Both the position numbers and the translations under genes were made by a program. A stretch of 64,000 bases of DNA from Symmetrospora coprosmae (Eukaryota; Basidiomycota; Cystobasidiomycetes; Symmetrosporaceae): positions 124,001-188,000 of the forward strand of contig VUYT01000029.1 in NCBI GenBank assembly GCA_008802785.1, given 5' to 3'. Shown in pieces: positions 21,128 through 33,471 of this stretch (positions are counted from its first letter, which is position 1; every line of letters begins with the position of its first letter). A model generated the notes under the pieces. That model made no database searches. It was not told the origin of the DNA and worked only from the letters and a program-made list of their open reading frames with translations.

Positions 21128-22885
21128 CTACACACCCGAGAAACCCTTTGGCGCCTGGAGCGTAGGCTCGCCTTCTGGAGTCTGTTAGCCCAAGCAAGCA
21201 TAGCGAGAGGTCAGTACGTCTGGAGGCCGAGAGATCTCTGTATTTGATCAGTGGCTCCGCACTCACGACGTAGCAGTTGGAGATACCGCCGTCGACTTTG
21301 AAATCGCTTCCCTGTCCAGTGGAGGCCACTCTGCGTCAGTGTTTGGAAGGACCACCTGCCTGTCAATGCTGGCTTGGTCGCTGACGGTGATGTAGGAAGA
21401 GTCATCGGAAGCAAGAAACAAGGCAGCCTTGGCCTGCTCAATAGCTTCGCCGAAACGTCCTGCAGGTGCAATGGCATGCAGTGGGTCAGATTGGCCTCAG
21501 CTGTCTTGTCGGTGAAGGCACGGCGGGCGACGGACCCATTGGAATGTGCACCATTCGCCTATCTCGCTTCTCTGGCGTGTTCAGGAAGTCCATGAGGAGG
21601 GCTGACGAGGGTAGAGGAGCGGGATATGTTAGCTGTCTTGCCAGCTTACTAGCTTACTAGCTTGCTAGCAGAAGCGTATACTACGCGTCACCCACGCGTG
21701 CGCAGCGGACCGCTGTAGAAGCAGGGGAGATATTTCCCGAGTCAGCTCAGTATCCTTCAACGGATAAGCAGTCTCCGCAACGCGCACTTACGGGCTGATT
21801 GCATTGACCCGGATGCCCTCCCGTGCGTGCACCATGGCCATCTCCCGCGACATTGCGAGGACGGCTCCCTTGGAGGCGGTGTAGGCGATCTGAGGTGTAG
21901 CAGCACCAAGGCTTGCGACTAGGGGGTGACGTCGCAGCATGTGTCAGTCAGACGTCCCGATTCCCTGCATCATTCTCGCTCACCGAAGCTAGCCGTGTTG
22001 ATGATGGATCCGCCCTTCCGGAGGTTTTTGGATGCGTCTTCCGGGTTGTTGCGCATAGCAAGAATGGCGTACTATCGGGATGAGTGGTCGGAATGGGCAG
22101 TGAGCGTCTCTTTCCTAGGTTTAAGCGACAGACGGCCCTCTTTCCAGCATGACCGACTGACCTTGCTGCCCCACCAGACGCCCTTGACGTTGCTGTGGAA
22201 CGGGTAAGGGCAAGTGTAGCTCGGGCTTATCAGCTGGTGCGCTTTGTGAGCGGTGGGTCAAGAGGCGAACAAGTCCCCCTCACATTTGCTGGGTCAGGTC
22301 CCAGATCTTCTCCTCAGTGCTCAGGGCTGTTCAGGGGCAAAGACATGCGCGCGCGGAGACGGGCGTCAGCACAAGCTCCGTCGGGATGTGATGCAGGCAT
22401 CAACCCCAATCCGTAGCCTGGACTCGCCATCGTCGTCTTGTGGGTGCACTGTATGGTAGCGAGAACGTCGTCAGTCCACTGGCTTGCTTGGACACGAGAC
22501 AAGTGGGCGTCGCTCGAGCAGCAAACGCACTGATGCCAGCATTGTTGAAGATGACGTCGAGCCTTCCAAACTCCTGGACTGCCTTGTCGATCATGGCTTT
22601 AATGTCGCTCTCCTTGCCGACATCGCAGGTGACTGCCAGGGCTCGCGGTGCTTGAGCGTCAATCTCCCCGATGAGCTTGACCGTCTTCTCTGCGGCGGCA
22701 GTGTTGATGTCTGCGCATACGACGTGAGCCCCTTCTGTCGCGAACAGGATGGACGTCTCTAGGCCAATCCCGCTGTTGTGTCCGTCCCTGAGATCAGCTC
22801 GCCCAGGCACAGGCACACGCCGGACGTGGACTCACGACCCAGCTCCGGTGATAATGGCAACGCGGTTGGCGAGTCGTCCAGGCAT
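21128..22885 (-). CDS. Short-chain dehydrogenase/reductase (SDR)
   Basis: A classical SDR of roughly 280 residues, NAD(P)-dependent; its substrate is not evident. The start at 22885 opens with MPGRLANRVAIITGAGS. Splicing the 63-bp intron 22835-22773 gives the cofactor motif TGAGSGIG. Then come a CDVGKE segment, NNAGI, the helix NVKGVWWGSK, IINTASF, and the catalytic YTASK (Tyr-x3-Lys). The C-terminal VDGG is followed after the last intron by a short tail (NCYVTPEG ... GFSGV) with its stop at 21128. About six introns are needed. SDR family members with this tail include 3-oxoacyl reductases and various alcohol dehydrogenases; I cannot choose among them. Confidence 0.85.
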
Positions 22886-23635
22886 GATGTCGGGTGCGTT
22901 GTGGGTGCGTCTAGAAGTGTAGGCTGTTGTGATTGAATTGGGGAAAGGACAAGGGCATAGAGAGCATGACGACGATAACGGAGCCCGTCAGTGGCAAAAG
23001 TCCGAGCATGCTCAGGGAGGAAAGTAGGCTGGCAGGAGTCAAAACCGTATTGATCTTCACTACACCTACTTTGTACTCCCTGCTCTGTCCCGACCTCTGC
23101 AGCCTACATAGTCTCGAGTAAGTACTGCAGCGATGCGACCTTCGCTGCATGCAGCGCACCACTGCGCGATGGTGTGGTCGAGCTTGCCCCCGGACACCCC
23201 TGAAACCTGCGCCAGTATGTACTCTGACAATGCACGATCCAGCTCAGCCTGTCTGTGCATCTCCTACCCGTATGCATTGTCCTTGCGACTCTTGTACGAG
23301 CAGAGGGTCGCAGCCGCTCTCAAGTCACGTGCCCCCTCTATGCCGTCGCCGCCACCGCCGCCTTGCTCTCGTTCCTCTCCTCTGCACTAGTAACTGCTGC
23401 AGCCGTCTCAACGTCCAGGGCTAACTCCTGCCGATGCTGGACTCGGAATACTGAGATGCAATGCTGCGTGCTCTGCCACCGCAAGACCCGACCTCGAGGC
23501 CCAAGTCCCGCTGGGCCGTTGCTCCTTTTGTCTAAATGAATCCCGAGACGACGACGCCGTCGGGGCGACCGGAGCTGCAGCGAGACGGAGAAGGGCTATC
23601 ACAACTCCTCTGCCCTCTACTAACCGCTGCCGGTC
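22886..23635. promoter_or_regulatory. Divergent promoter region, SDR / RNase H1
   Basis: This 750-bp gap between divergently transcribed genes has no supported gene. It is rich in C/T tracts on the plus strand near 23325-23390 (CCGCCACCGCCGCC type). No specific binding site is claimed. Confidence 0.4.
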
Positions 23636-24466
23636 ATGCCGTACAGGATGGAAATGTGGTGCGATGGCGCATGCCGCTACAGCGGCACCTCTCGAGCTGT
23701 TGGCGGATGGGGCTTTCAGATCCGACCCAAGTATGGCAAACGAAAGGGCTTTTACGGGGTCGTCGCCATCCCGCATCATCTGGGTCTCACCGTGAATGAC
23801 ACAAACAACCGTGGGTCATTGAGGCGTTCATTTTCCATCTTTGAACGCCCAGCTCATATTGGGCCCTGGATTACTTGCGGTGGTCGTGCAGGAGCGGAAC
23901 TTACGGCAATTATCCAGGCCCTGCTCAAAGCTGTCGAGCAGCAGGCTGATCTCCACAATCCTGGAACACGCTTCATCTGTATGCTTCACTCTGACTCGAA
24001 ACTGGCCGTCGGTAGGTCTCCTTGGTTCACGAGAAGGCGAACACCGAGATGAACGCGACCAACAAAACCTTACCTGCTTGCAGACAGCATGGAGCAATGG
24101 GTATACAAGTGGCGAGCGAATGGATGGGTAACGAGCAAGGGTAGGTATATGGCACTTGTATCCCATTGCAGCAAGGTCGTCCTTGCGCTCCTGTCTCACT
24201 CCACCCCCCCTCGAATAGGTACACCCGTCAAGAACGTCGACCTGATCAAGCGAGCCTTGGATCTGGTGGAGACAATCGAGGAGAGGAACGGTCGTGTCGA
24301 CTTCAATTGGGTGCGCCGCGGGGACAACGAGGATGCCGACAGGCTCGCCAATATGGGCTGCGATCTGGCCGAGGAAAGAAGCAAGGCAGCGCGGGTCTGT
24401 GTCGGGTATGCCCTCAGCGGCTACGCCAATGCCTATGACAGCGACAGCGACACCCTGTATTGGTGA
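23636..24466 (+). CDS. RNH1: Ribonuclease H1-type protein
   Basis: Predicted to cut the RNA strand of RNA-DNA hybrids. Four exons fit: 23636-23810, 23892-24011, 24084-24140 and 24219-24466, coding for about 199 residues. The four catalytic acids are visible: Asp in MWCDGAC, Glu in AELTAI (created by splicing the first intron), Asp in HSDSKLAVDS, and Asp in GDNEDADRLAN. The protein begins almost at the catalytic domain, so it lacks the N-terminal hybrid-binding domain found in human and budding-yeast enzymes, unless an unseen upstream exon encodes it. The C-terminus is a short acidic tail. Confidence 0.85.
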
Positions 24467-25170
24467 TGGGCCGAGGATGTCCGTCAGGAAATCAAGTACG
24501 GTCTAGGAACGTTCCGTCCCAGCATTGGCTGCTCGGTGGCCGGGTCTGAGCCTAGAGCATTGCATCACTACTCCACGGCCATCTCACTCCGACTAGAGCT
24601 TCTCCATCCTCGCGTCGGTCAGGAATTCCTCCGACGTCGTGCCGACAATCTCAAGACTACCCGATGCTGTACCCAGGAAACACATCTACACTCGCGTGCT
24701 CTAGTGGAACACTGGTACCGGTCAGTGCTCTACGCAGCCTTGTCAGTGAGGCAGGGTCAGGGCGCTTTGCTCGCTCGTGTATTGAACTCTCTATCAAGGC
24801 CTGTCTCGACTGCTTCTGAAACGCGAGCGCCGGCAGGGTCTCACCCACGTAGCAGTGAGCTGGCTGAGCCGACAGCGTGGCACCGAGATGATCGGGCCCA
24901 GCATATGAGTGCGATGTAGCAAGCAACAAGGATGCTTTGACTGCCGCTGCCGTCTTGTCGAGGACATCCGTGAACCTCCGGCTTTCCTCTCCTCGGCTCG
25001 GCATCTGTGAGCCGGTCACGTGCAGCGATGTGGAGAAGGAGGAGACGCACTCTCCTTTGCTGGTTCTACCGCGACTCACTCAGCTCTCTCTCTTCCTCCT
25101 CTCCATTTCATCATATCATAAACAGACAGACAGGTCTCATCTTCTCTTCGCTAGCACACCATCAGCAACA
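24467..25170. other. Intergenic region, RNH1 to ADH
   Basis: No gene is supported in this 704-bp gap. The last 100 bp before the dehydrogenase start are strongly C/T-rich (CTCTCTCTTCCTCCTCTCC) and end CAACAATG, a good fungal start context, so they are likely the promoter and 5' leader. A 140-codon minus-strand frame here has no recognisable features. Confidence 0.45.
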
Positions 25171-26951
25171 ATGAGCTCCAGCAAGCCTTCCATCGCCGGA
25201 CTGCCCGAGTCCGGCAAGGAAACCATGCGCGCAGCTGTATACTACGGGAAGGAAGACATCAGGATCGAGGATGTACCTCGTCCTGTGCCTAAGGACAACG
25301 AGGTGCTCGTGCGCTGTGCCTATAACGGAATCTGCGGAACGGATCTGCACGAGGTAGGCTGCCCCGCATTACCGGACGGGGAAACGCGACGCGTCAACGA
25401 GCTTTTGCTGACATGGCGTACCAACCACCTCCAGTACTTCGACGGTGCTCTGTTTCAGTGAGTGCTGAGACCGCCGCTGCGGGTTGCTCGGTGCACGCTG
25501 ACGATCGCCTTACAGTCCGAAGCCCGGATGCCCTCACGCGACCTCAGGTCTCACCCTTCCTCTGGTCATTGGACATGGTGCGGATGACTCCATTTCTCCA
25601 TGATTGCTCCCGGCTGACCACTCTTCCCTCATAGAGTTCAGTGGGACTATCGAGGAAGTTGGCGCCTCGCTGCAAGGCAAATACAAAGTTGGTCACCTGA
25701 ATATTGGGAAGCGAGATCACCGTTGAACACTCAACACTCGAGCTAAGTGTAACTTACCGGCGCTTTCAGGCAGGGCAGAAGATCTGCAGCCAACCAGACT
25801 TCGGGTGCGGCAGTTGCCACAACTGTCAGAACGGCCAGCGAAATGTCTGCGCCGGCATGGGATTCGTCGGCTTGTCGGGACCTCCAGGCGGACTAGGCCA
25901 GTGGACCACCCTAAAGCCGGAGAACTTCCACGTGTTGCCCGACAACATCCCGCTTGATATGTGAGGGTGCGATCTCTCTCCATCTCCCCATTATGCTGCC
26001 TTGCTTATGCTGAGTTGCGTTGTTGCTCCAACAGCGGCGCCGTGATTGAGCCACTCGGTATGTCGAAAGAGGCCGACCCTCGCCTACTATGGCCTACTGA
26101 TCTGTCTGTGCTCATCAGCTGTTGCCTGGCACGCCACGCGCGTCGGAGGCGTAAAGAAAGGAGACACTTGTCTTGTGATGGGCGCTGGGCCCATCGGCGC
26201 ACTTGTGAGGTTGCTTGATGACTCTCCGACGCACCATTGCGCCTATCTGATGTGCCGATTCCCAAGGTGATTCGCTCGCTCAAAGCGCAAGGCGTTCGGT
26301 AAGTTGTGCTCTCCTCTCGTGCGTTCTTCTCTGGCCTGACTCGCGCCCATCAGACTTGTGGTCTGCGCGGAGCCAGCCAAGTCTCGGCAGGCGATTGCGA
26401 AGGCAAGCGGCGCCGACAAAATCGTCGACCCAACCAAGGAAGATGTCGCAAAGATATGCCAGGATCTGACCGAGGTATGCCTCACTTTTGGCGAAGGCGG
26501 GCGTCGAGCGTTGCTGATTGTCTTCCAAACATCAGGGTCGTGGCGTTGACGTAGCGTTCGATGCTGCGGGATTAGCGAACGGACTAACACTCAATACTGC
26601 CGTCAAAGCGACAAGAGCCTTCGGCCAGATCACCAATATCGTACGTGACCGACTAGCGGCTGAGCGAGCTACTTGCGGTTTTGCCTGATGCTCTCGGTCC
26701 TTTAGGCCATTCTGAACGCGCCAGTCCCACTGGATCTCCATGCGCTGTACATGGGCGAGAAGAGGCTCAACGGCATCATTGGCTACGTCGCGCAAGACTT
26801 CAAGGATGTCATCGCTGCTGTAGCAGATGGTCGCATCAAGTGCGACGACCTCATCACAGCGCGCGTGCCCCTAAACGATCTTGTCGAGGGAGGCTTCAAG
26901 GAGCTCCGCGACAACAAGGAAGTGCACGTCAAGATTCTGGTCGAGCACTAG
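25171..26951 (+). CDS. Zinc alcohol dehydrogenase, butanediol-DH-like
   Basis: A medium-chain zinc-dependent dehydrogenase, most like (R,R)-2,3-butanediol or sorbitol dehydrogenases, cytosolic and NAD-linked. Eleven exons are inferred. Features in order: N-terminal MRAAVYYGKEDIRIEDV; GICGTDLHE with the catalytic zinc Cys; a GHE motif created across an intron (after 25577); a structural-zinc loop GCGSCHNCQNGQRNVC with four cysteines; the EPLAVAWHA segment; and the Rossmann motif GAGPIGAL. The C-terminus ends KILVEH with the stop at 26951. Spliced length is about 370 residues, normal for the family. Without a structure the substrate (butanediol, polyol or another secondary alcohol) cannot be fixed. 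It converges with the AAA ATPase gene, stops 167 bp apart. Confidence 0.87.
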
Positions 26952-27118
26952 TGAATGGCAGAAGCAGGACACGAGTAACAGGCACGCAAGCATGTAGCAA
27001 TGGATCGATGAACACATGCAGTTTACGTTACCACTGAAGGATCTTGATGATGCAGTTGGGTGTCTAGCGAGGCGTGGGTATATTACACAAAACACTTCTG
27101 CAGAGTGCTTGAGGTGGC

Positions 27119-30100
27119 TCATCTGTAGAGCCCAGACCGAGACTGCCAGCTCTCCGACGCCACTTGGTAGTCTGGTGCCGGCGCTTCGAAGTCCTCGGCG
27201 AAGCGCTTGTTGATCCGTAGGATCTGGTCGACGTGGCCGGCGTTCAGCGGCTCTTCGCCAGAGATGGCCAATGCTTGAGCGGTCCGGACGGTCTGCGTGA
27301 ACATCACATCCGTCAGGTTCGACCGCCAATCCGCCTCTAGCGAGGTGTATACACACCTGCTTCACAACGCGTCCGTTCAGGGGCTCTGCAGCAAAACGAT
27401 TGAGGTCGCGCTTGCTGATCAATGCCTTCGGGGGCGTAGCTGTGCCATTCGTGCTGTGCTTTACATCCTTTGGTGCACTTAGGCCGAGAGGAGCGGTGGC
27501 ACCCTCGACATCGCAGCCAGCGAGTTGGAGGAACTTGACCCACACCTAGACACAGGTGAAAGGCTCACAATCAGCTACCCGCATCTAGGCGTTCACGCTG
27601 ATCGGGGAAACGCCCACCTTCTTGCGACGAGCCTGATCGAGATCGGGGTAGCGGATGGCCACGCTGAACCTGCTGAGGAAGGCTTCATCGAACGATTTGA
27701 CGCGATTCGTGGTGAGGAAGAGAATACCCTGCTGGTATTCGAGCGTCCGTAAGAACACGCCTGAGTATGTCCCATGATGTCAACTGAAAGAGCAAGGACT
27801 GTGTACGATACTGCGCCAACACTCACCGACTAGGGCGTTTCTGCTAATCTCGTGATGGGAGCGAGCCTGCTGTGGGAGTCAGTAAGAAGCCTTCTGGAGT
27901 GCGGCAGACATGACACACCTCGAGGAAGATATCGGCTTCGTCGATGAGCACCACTGCCTTCCAGACACGCGCAATCTCCAGCGTATCCCGGAGCCTGCTC
28001 TCCAGGGTGGCTGCATCCACTCCGAGATCTCCGGCACCCTGGACGTACAGAGGCCGCTCGAGAAGCTCAGCGACGGCTTCGGCTGTCAGCGTCTTGCCCT
28101 GCGGTAGAATAGACCAATGAGTCTACTGTCGCGAAGCCGAGGAAGGAGCCGCACGTACCACGCCTGGGTTGCCATGCAGGACTGCAATGATGCCTCCACC
28201 CTTGCCCTGCACGACATCGCTGGTGGGCATACGGTGATTTGGTCAGGACGATCGAGCATGGCGCCCATTCGGTAGCTTGTACCCACCTGATGAGCTTCTC
28301 CTTGCGATCCTCCCGGCTGGCATCGACCAGTGCGCGGATGAGCGTCTATGCGAAGCTATCGTCAGCACGCTAGGAGCCAACTTGGTATAACGTTACGTGG
28401 TCCCCCACCTTGTGGTCTTCGTCCAGCTCAAGGTGGTCATAGGCGTGCTTGTCGAACAGAATAGCCTCGAAGCTGTCCACGAGCATCTCACCCCAGGCTT
28501 TCAGGACGAACGAGAAGCCATGCACGGTGGGTGGAGTAAGCACATAATGCTGGAAGTGATTGTGCAGCCAATGTGAGCCGATAACTAGTCAAGCCATGGC
28601 AATATGGGATGCACCTACGTCGTCTTCGCTCAGTTCCGTCAGTTCCGTCTGGGCCAGCTTTGAGCTCCCTGAATCGTATCCATGCGTGTCGTCCGACCAG
28701 TAATCGTCATCGTCTCCGCCGTCTGGGTATTCCCACACATCTGCGCTTGGATTCATCCTGCGGAAGCCGGACTTGTCTATCATTACTCTCCCGTCTGCTC
28801 GCGACTTCATGAAGGTGCCAGGGCGGGGCTGGGGCGTAATGAGAGCTCCTGTGAATTGCATGAAGTGAGGCCCGGCGTACGAGGCGTAGATCCTTCCGCG
28901 CTCGATGAGGGCGGCACGGTCGGACTCGCTCAAAGGCGTGCAGTCGAGAGAAGCCAGCTTGCGCAAGCCCTGAGAGCAAGGCTTCAGCACGACTAGCCAG
29001 CATCCTGGCGGAATCGTGCCTAGCAGCTCACCGAGAACTGAGGGATGGCTTCCGAGGCTGCCATCCGCACGTACTTCTCGCCCGTCCACTCAAGAGTGGT
29101 GCCCGTCACGTAAAACTACAGTCGACCATCCCGATGTTAGTAGGCTTCCATTCACTTGAAAGTCTACAACGGGATGTTGACTCACCTGCTCGCCTGTCAT
29201 CGTGCTTCGAGTGTAGCATCGTCGAACTTGAAAAGCAGCCTACGGGTGCGGAACCTCAGCATGCAGAACGGGAGGTGCGGCGCGGGTGCGACCGTAGGCA
29301 GAACACTCACCGCCTCGCCTGAAGCCGTATGCGTGTATTTGACAATCATGCCTGGTTTGATGACGCACCACAGGAGCTTGAAGGAGATGTTGCCCTTCGG
29401 CAGCAGCCGGTCCAGCTTCGCTTGAGCTGTACGTGCGACATTTCGCGCGTCAGTCTTGATGAGAATGATGGCGGACAAGCGTCGACACAGCCTCACTGCT
29501 CGCAAAGTGCTCGCGGATGAAGTCCAGGAGAACGCTGACATGGTCGATCTTCTCGATAAGCGCGGGGTAGTCCAGCTGTTTCTTTGCGGTGCCTTCATCG
29601 TCGTCATCCAAAGCGTCGGTTGCCGTGTGTTCGGCTTCAGAAGACGGATTGCTCTCTGCGTTCTCGGCCTTCTGGTCTTGCGCTGACCCCGCTGATGCGG
29701 CATCGTCGTCCGGCTTCCCCACTGGTTCCTTCCCCAGGCCATCGTTGTCAGCCGCAACGGCAGCCGCAGGAGCAGACACCTCGACGTTGGCTTCCTCCTC
29801 GCTCGATGCAGCTCTATCATCCTTGTTCAGATCCAAACCTTCGGTTTGTCTCCTATCGCGCTCTGCAACCATTTTGGCGAGAGCATCCTCGATGCCGCTC
29901 TTTGCCAGGAACAGCGCATTGACATCGACCTTGGCATTAGACTCGAAGAGGTCTTCCGATTCCTTGATGATGGTCCGCAGCGTGTCCACGATATGCTCCG
30001 AGTGCTTGAATTCGACAATGGTGAATCCGTCCGACAGCGGTTGCTTCGGCATGACGCGATGCTTGACCACAAAGAGCTTGCCGTCCGCATCCTCATCGGG

Positions 30101-30644
30101 CTTGTCGGGCTTCTTCTTGCGCTCGACCCAGTCGTCCTCGTCCTCGTTCCAGACCTCGGATTCTGTGGATGGGCAGCGCGTCAGAGGTCGCAAGGCACGT
30201 GCGCCGCTGTGAGCATTGCAGCGCACTCTTGATCCACCGCTTTGCCTTCAGAGCAGCTGCTTCCTCGTCGTCTGCTTCCTCATTGCTGTCTTTGTTGGAC
30301 GCGTTGGACCCCGAGTCGTCATTATCTGCGCTGGCGTCTCCGCTGTCTTCGTGCAGTGCGCTGCCGGACCCCGCCGCTCCAGAGGCCAGATAGGTCGTAA
30401 CGGCAGTAGAGAGAGCAGCGATGCCACCGAACAGTAGGAGATGGTGCAGGCGGCGAGCATCTCGAGAGCCGGCGAGGATGGAACCGCTGGACGCCACCAG
30501 GACGCTGAGTACGGTGCTACCGGCAGCGAGCGACAGCGCGAGCCGCGAAGCAAAGCTGGACCGCGCGCCGTACATTGCGAGGACTGCCGTACTGGTGATA
30601 TCGAGCTGTTTCGATATTGTCGTAGCCGTAGCTAGAGGAAGCAA
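27119..30644 (-). CDS. Membrane-anchored AAA ATPase
   Basis: A large AAA-family ATPase. Near the N-terminus two hydrophobic stretches (about residues 28-50 and 62-85) suggest membrane insertion. Next comes an acidic Asp/Ser/Glu-rich linker, a charged segment (EVWNEDEDDWVERKKK), and a domain with FKLLWCVIKPG and FYVTGTTLEWTGEKYV, a layout I associate with fungal AAA proteins carrying a DUF7025-type domain. The C-terminal AAA module has Walker A (LHGNPG...KTLTAE), Walker B (AVVLIDEADIFLE), a sensor-type segment LFLTTNRVKSFDEAFLSR, and a final lid ending at 27119. Several introns of 60-100 bp are present. Function is unknown; family members are often annotated only as ATPases. Confidence 0.82.
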
Positions 30645-31085
30645 CCTGTGAATGCGGTGCGGTCCTGCAGCCTGCAGCCGTCAGGCACGGCCGAGTCACG
30701 CCGCCTCCGCATGGTCGACGCGAGGCACAGCACAGCATGCACGACGTATGACTCGTTGGACGCGGATGGCAGTAGAGCAAGGCTGAAGTGACTCCGCACA
30801 TTAATCTGGCTGCATTGCATTGCGAGGAAGAAAGATGGTATGGACGAAGCGCAGCGGAAAGATGGGGTACGAACGATGGACAATGAAAAAGTGAGAAAAG
30901 CTGTGCATGTACGAACGCCTAGACTAGCTAGATGTGTGGTTGAGAGTACTGGGCACCCTTCATGGATGCTCGCGAGGATCCGTGAAGCAGTCGAAGCCAT
31001 CCGAGGTTGACCTCGCGCACACGGCTACGAATCCGTCGAGACGCGGATCGACCGGGATATGGGAAACACCAACCGCTAGGGCCAT
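30645..31085. promoter_or_regulatory. Intergenic: AAA ATPase promoter region
   Basis: This 441-bp gap between two minus-strand genes holds the AAA gene promoter and the 3' end of the lysozyme-like gene. I see no specific motif. Confidence 0.3.
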
Positions 31086-32685
31086 TCAGCATCCCATATC
31101 CCAATCTCCGAGCGTGTACCCTGTCTTCCCCATCATCCAGCTAAACAGAGGTAAAGACACGTTAGAATCGATTTGTACCTGCGGTGCGCTTTGGCGGGCC
31201 GGGGCCAGGAGCGAGACCCACCCGTTGAGCATTTGCTGCATGTAGTTGACATTCTGCTGACATTTGCAGCACGAGCCTCTGACAGAGACGATCTTCGCAA
31301 TTGTCAAGCCCTTGCTCCAGCCCTGTTGAATCGGAGATTCAGTCAGATCGAACTGTCAGCAAGCAACAGCAACGCCAACAGGCCAGACGGGCTCCGCACG
31401 AGGACGCGAAACAATGCTCACATTGTACTGGCCAATGCTGGGCAGGAATTGTCCGCCGTTGTCGTCAAGGCCTGTCGAGGACGATAACGTTATTAGACTC
31501 CGGCAGGAAAGTAAAAGCAACGGCAGTCGTCGGGACGTACGGCTCTTGAAGTATCGGGCGGCAGTTCCGATATTGTAGTCCGGATCGTCACATGGCGTAC
31601 CAGCTGTGCATTTGTCCGGCGTGATCTGTATATTCGGGTACGAGGGACCCGGGCCTCACAAGGTCAGCCTCCATGTCGAAGATTTTCAACGCAGGACAGA
31701 ACTCGGACCCACCTGCATGAGTCCCACTTCTCCGCCGCCTCCACGAACGTCCTTATTGCAGGTTGATTCTTGCATTGCGAAAGAAGCGAGAAGGATGGGG
31801 CTGCGGCATGCGGGAGACGCGAATGCATCAGTTTTTGCGGCGCGCAAGACTGTCCAAACAAATCCCTGGCACTCACGGAATGCCAAGCTCGTAACCATAC
31901 TTGTCGAAGATCTCCTTATAGGGCTTGCACGGCTTGAAGGGTGAGTCGTCGTCCTCGAGTACCTCATCGAGAGGGACACTGCGGATCTCATCCATCTTCA
32001 AGCTGGGCGGGGTCCAGCCCGCTCCATCGAGGCCGCAGTTGAACCAGTCCATGCTGCCATTGGGCCCAGTGAGCTTTGTGATCTCCTCGGTTGCGCCTGA
32101 CGAGCCGCAAGTGGCATCCCACTTTGCGCCCCCGCCACTGCCACCGTTCTGAGAAGGCTTCTCCTTCTTGTTCTCTGCTTTCTCGGTGGGCTTTGGCTCG
32201 GCAAAGGTTGAAGTGGCTTCTGGCTTTTTCTTCTGTTCCTTCTTCTCGTCCTTTGCCGGCTCGGTCCACTCTGGGGTGGGCGCTGCTGCCGGGGCCTCCT
32301 CCTTCCACTCAGAGGTGGGGGCGGGTGTCTCGGAGGGTTCGACCCAGCTCGTCGAGTCCGATGACGACGAAGCGTCGTCCGAGGCAGGCTCAGCCTTGTC
32401 CTCGGACTCCTTGTCGCTGTCGTCCTTCTTGTTCTCGTCGTTGCTGGACTCCTTCTGGCTGGGCTCTTTAGCGAGGACCTTCTGGTGGAGGCGCTTTGGG
32501 CATGAGCCTCGCTTGTGCTTGTGCGACTGCGACTTCTTTGTGCTTGCCAGAGGCTCTAGGAGGTCTCGCCTGCTGTATGGGTGTCCGTACGGGTTGATGG
32601 CATCTGACGCCGGAGCTGCCGTTGCGACCGCGACGGATGCTGTTGCAGCCGCTGCTGCTGTGAGTGAGAGTAGGGTGAGTCGCAT
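31086..32685 (-). CDS. Secreted GH23/SLT lysozyme-like protein
   Basis: A secreted protein with a C-terminal soluble-transglycosylase (GH23, lysozyme-fold) domain. Residues 1-~24 form a signal peptide (MRLTLLSLTAAAA...). A long, low-complexity Lys/Glu/Ser/Pro-rich region follows. After WDATCGSSG comes the catalytic domain: SFAMQES (catalytic Glu), NKDVRGGGGEVGLMQ, a segment with PDYNIGTAARYF, SIGQYNGWSKGL, and a CCKCQQNVNYMQQMLNGW block. The last intron joins LNGW to MMGKTGYTLGDWDMGC, ending at 31086. Bacterial relatives cut peptidoglycan. In fungi such proteins are plausible antibacterial or wall-active effectors, which is inference. Four or more introns are present at the 3' end. Confidence 0.82.
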
Positions 32686-33471
32686 ATTGAAGTGAGTGTG
32701 GTTTGGATCTCTGGGTGGAATGAGAGTGGTGGTTGTGCTTGTTCTCGAAGGGTTGTTGACGGACGGGTCTATCCTTTTCGGAACGAGTGGATGGGTGGAT
32801 GGGTGGATGGATGGATGGAGCAGAGCAGAGCAGAGGAGAGGAGAGAAGTGACGGAATCCATCAGCCTGTCGTGCACAAGCCCCATTGGCCACTGCCATCC
32901 TCGGACCCCTCCGTCGCTGCCGCGCCCATTCTCACCTTGGGTCCAGCAACGGGCGGGCGGAGGGAGGATTGTGCGATAAAGGAGGTCAGAGATTGCACAC
33001 ACAGAGATGACGGCCAGCGATATCTGTGCAATGATGATGTAGGCAGTACAGTACTGATGAGTGGGATGATGAAGAAGAGCTTGCCGTATTCTGTACCCTC
33101 TTCACCGCCCTCCGATCCTGCAGCCGGCATGACGGGTTGCATGCCTCAAAAGCCCCCAAGCTCAAGCGGGACAACAACGATCAGGGATACGCACAGGACA
33201 CTTTGTACTGTACACCGCCATACACCAAAGGCCAGCCACAAGCGTACAGTAGTCTAGAGGAACTGAGACCACATGATGCATGTACGCAATGGACAGCTGC
33301 AGACCCCCTCGGCCCCCTCGAACAACACGGCCAAAGTGGGGCACGTGCTGTGCCGCCCGAAGAAGAGAGACGCGCAGCCGCACGGACCGCGCGCACACGG
33401 TCCAGCCAGCAGACATTGTGCTCGCCCATATACATGTCCGCTGCCTCGCTCGACATGCCAGTCACTCTCGG
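32686..33471. other. Intergenic, lysozyme-like promoter side
   Basis: This 786-bp gap has no supported gene. Upstream of the lysozyme-like start it contains a GGATGGAT-type microsatellite (32790-32818) followed by an AGCAGAG/GGAGA purine-rich run to about 32850. The remainder near 33040-33470 shows only short spurious frames. Confidence 0.5.
32790..32850. repeat. GGAT microsatellite and purine-rich tract
   Basis: Tandem GGATGGGT/GGATGGAT repeats are followed by AGCAGAGCAGAG and GGAGAGGAGAG runs. They lie 100-165 bp upstream of the lysozyme-like gene start, within its likely promoter. Confidence 0.8.
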
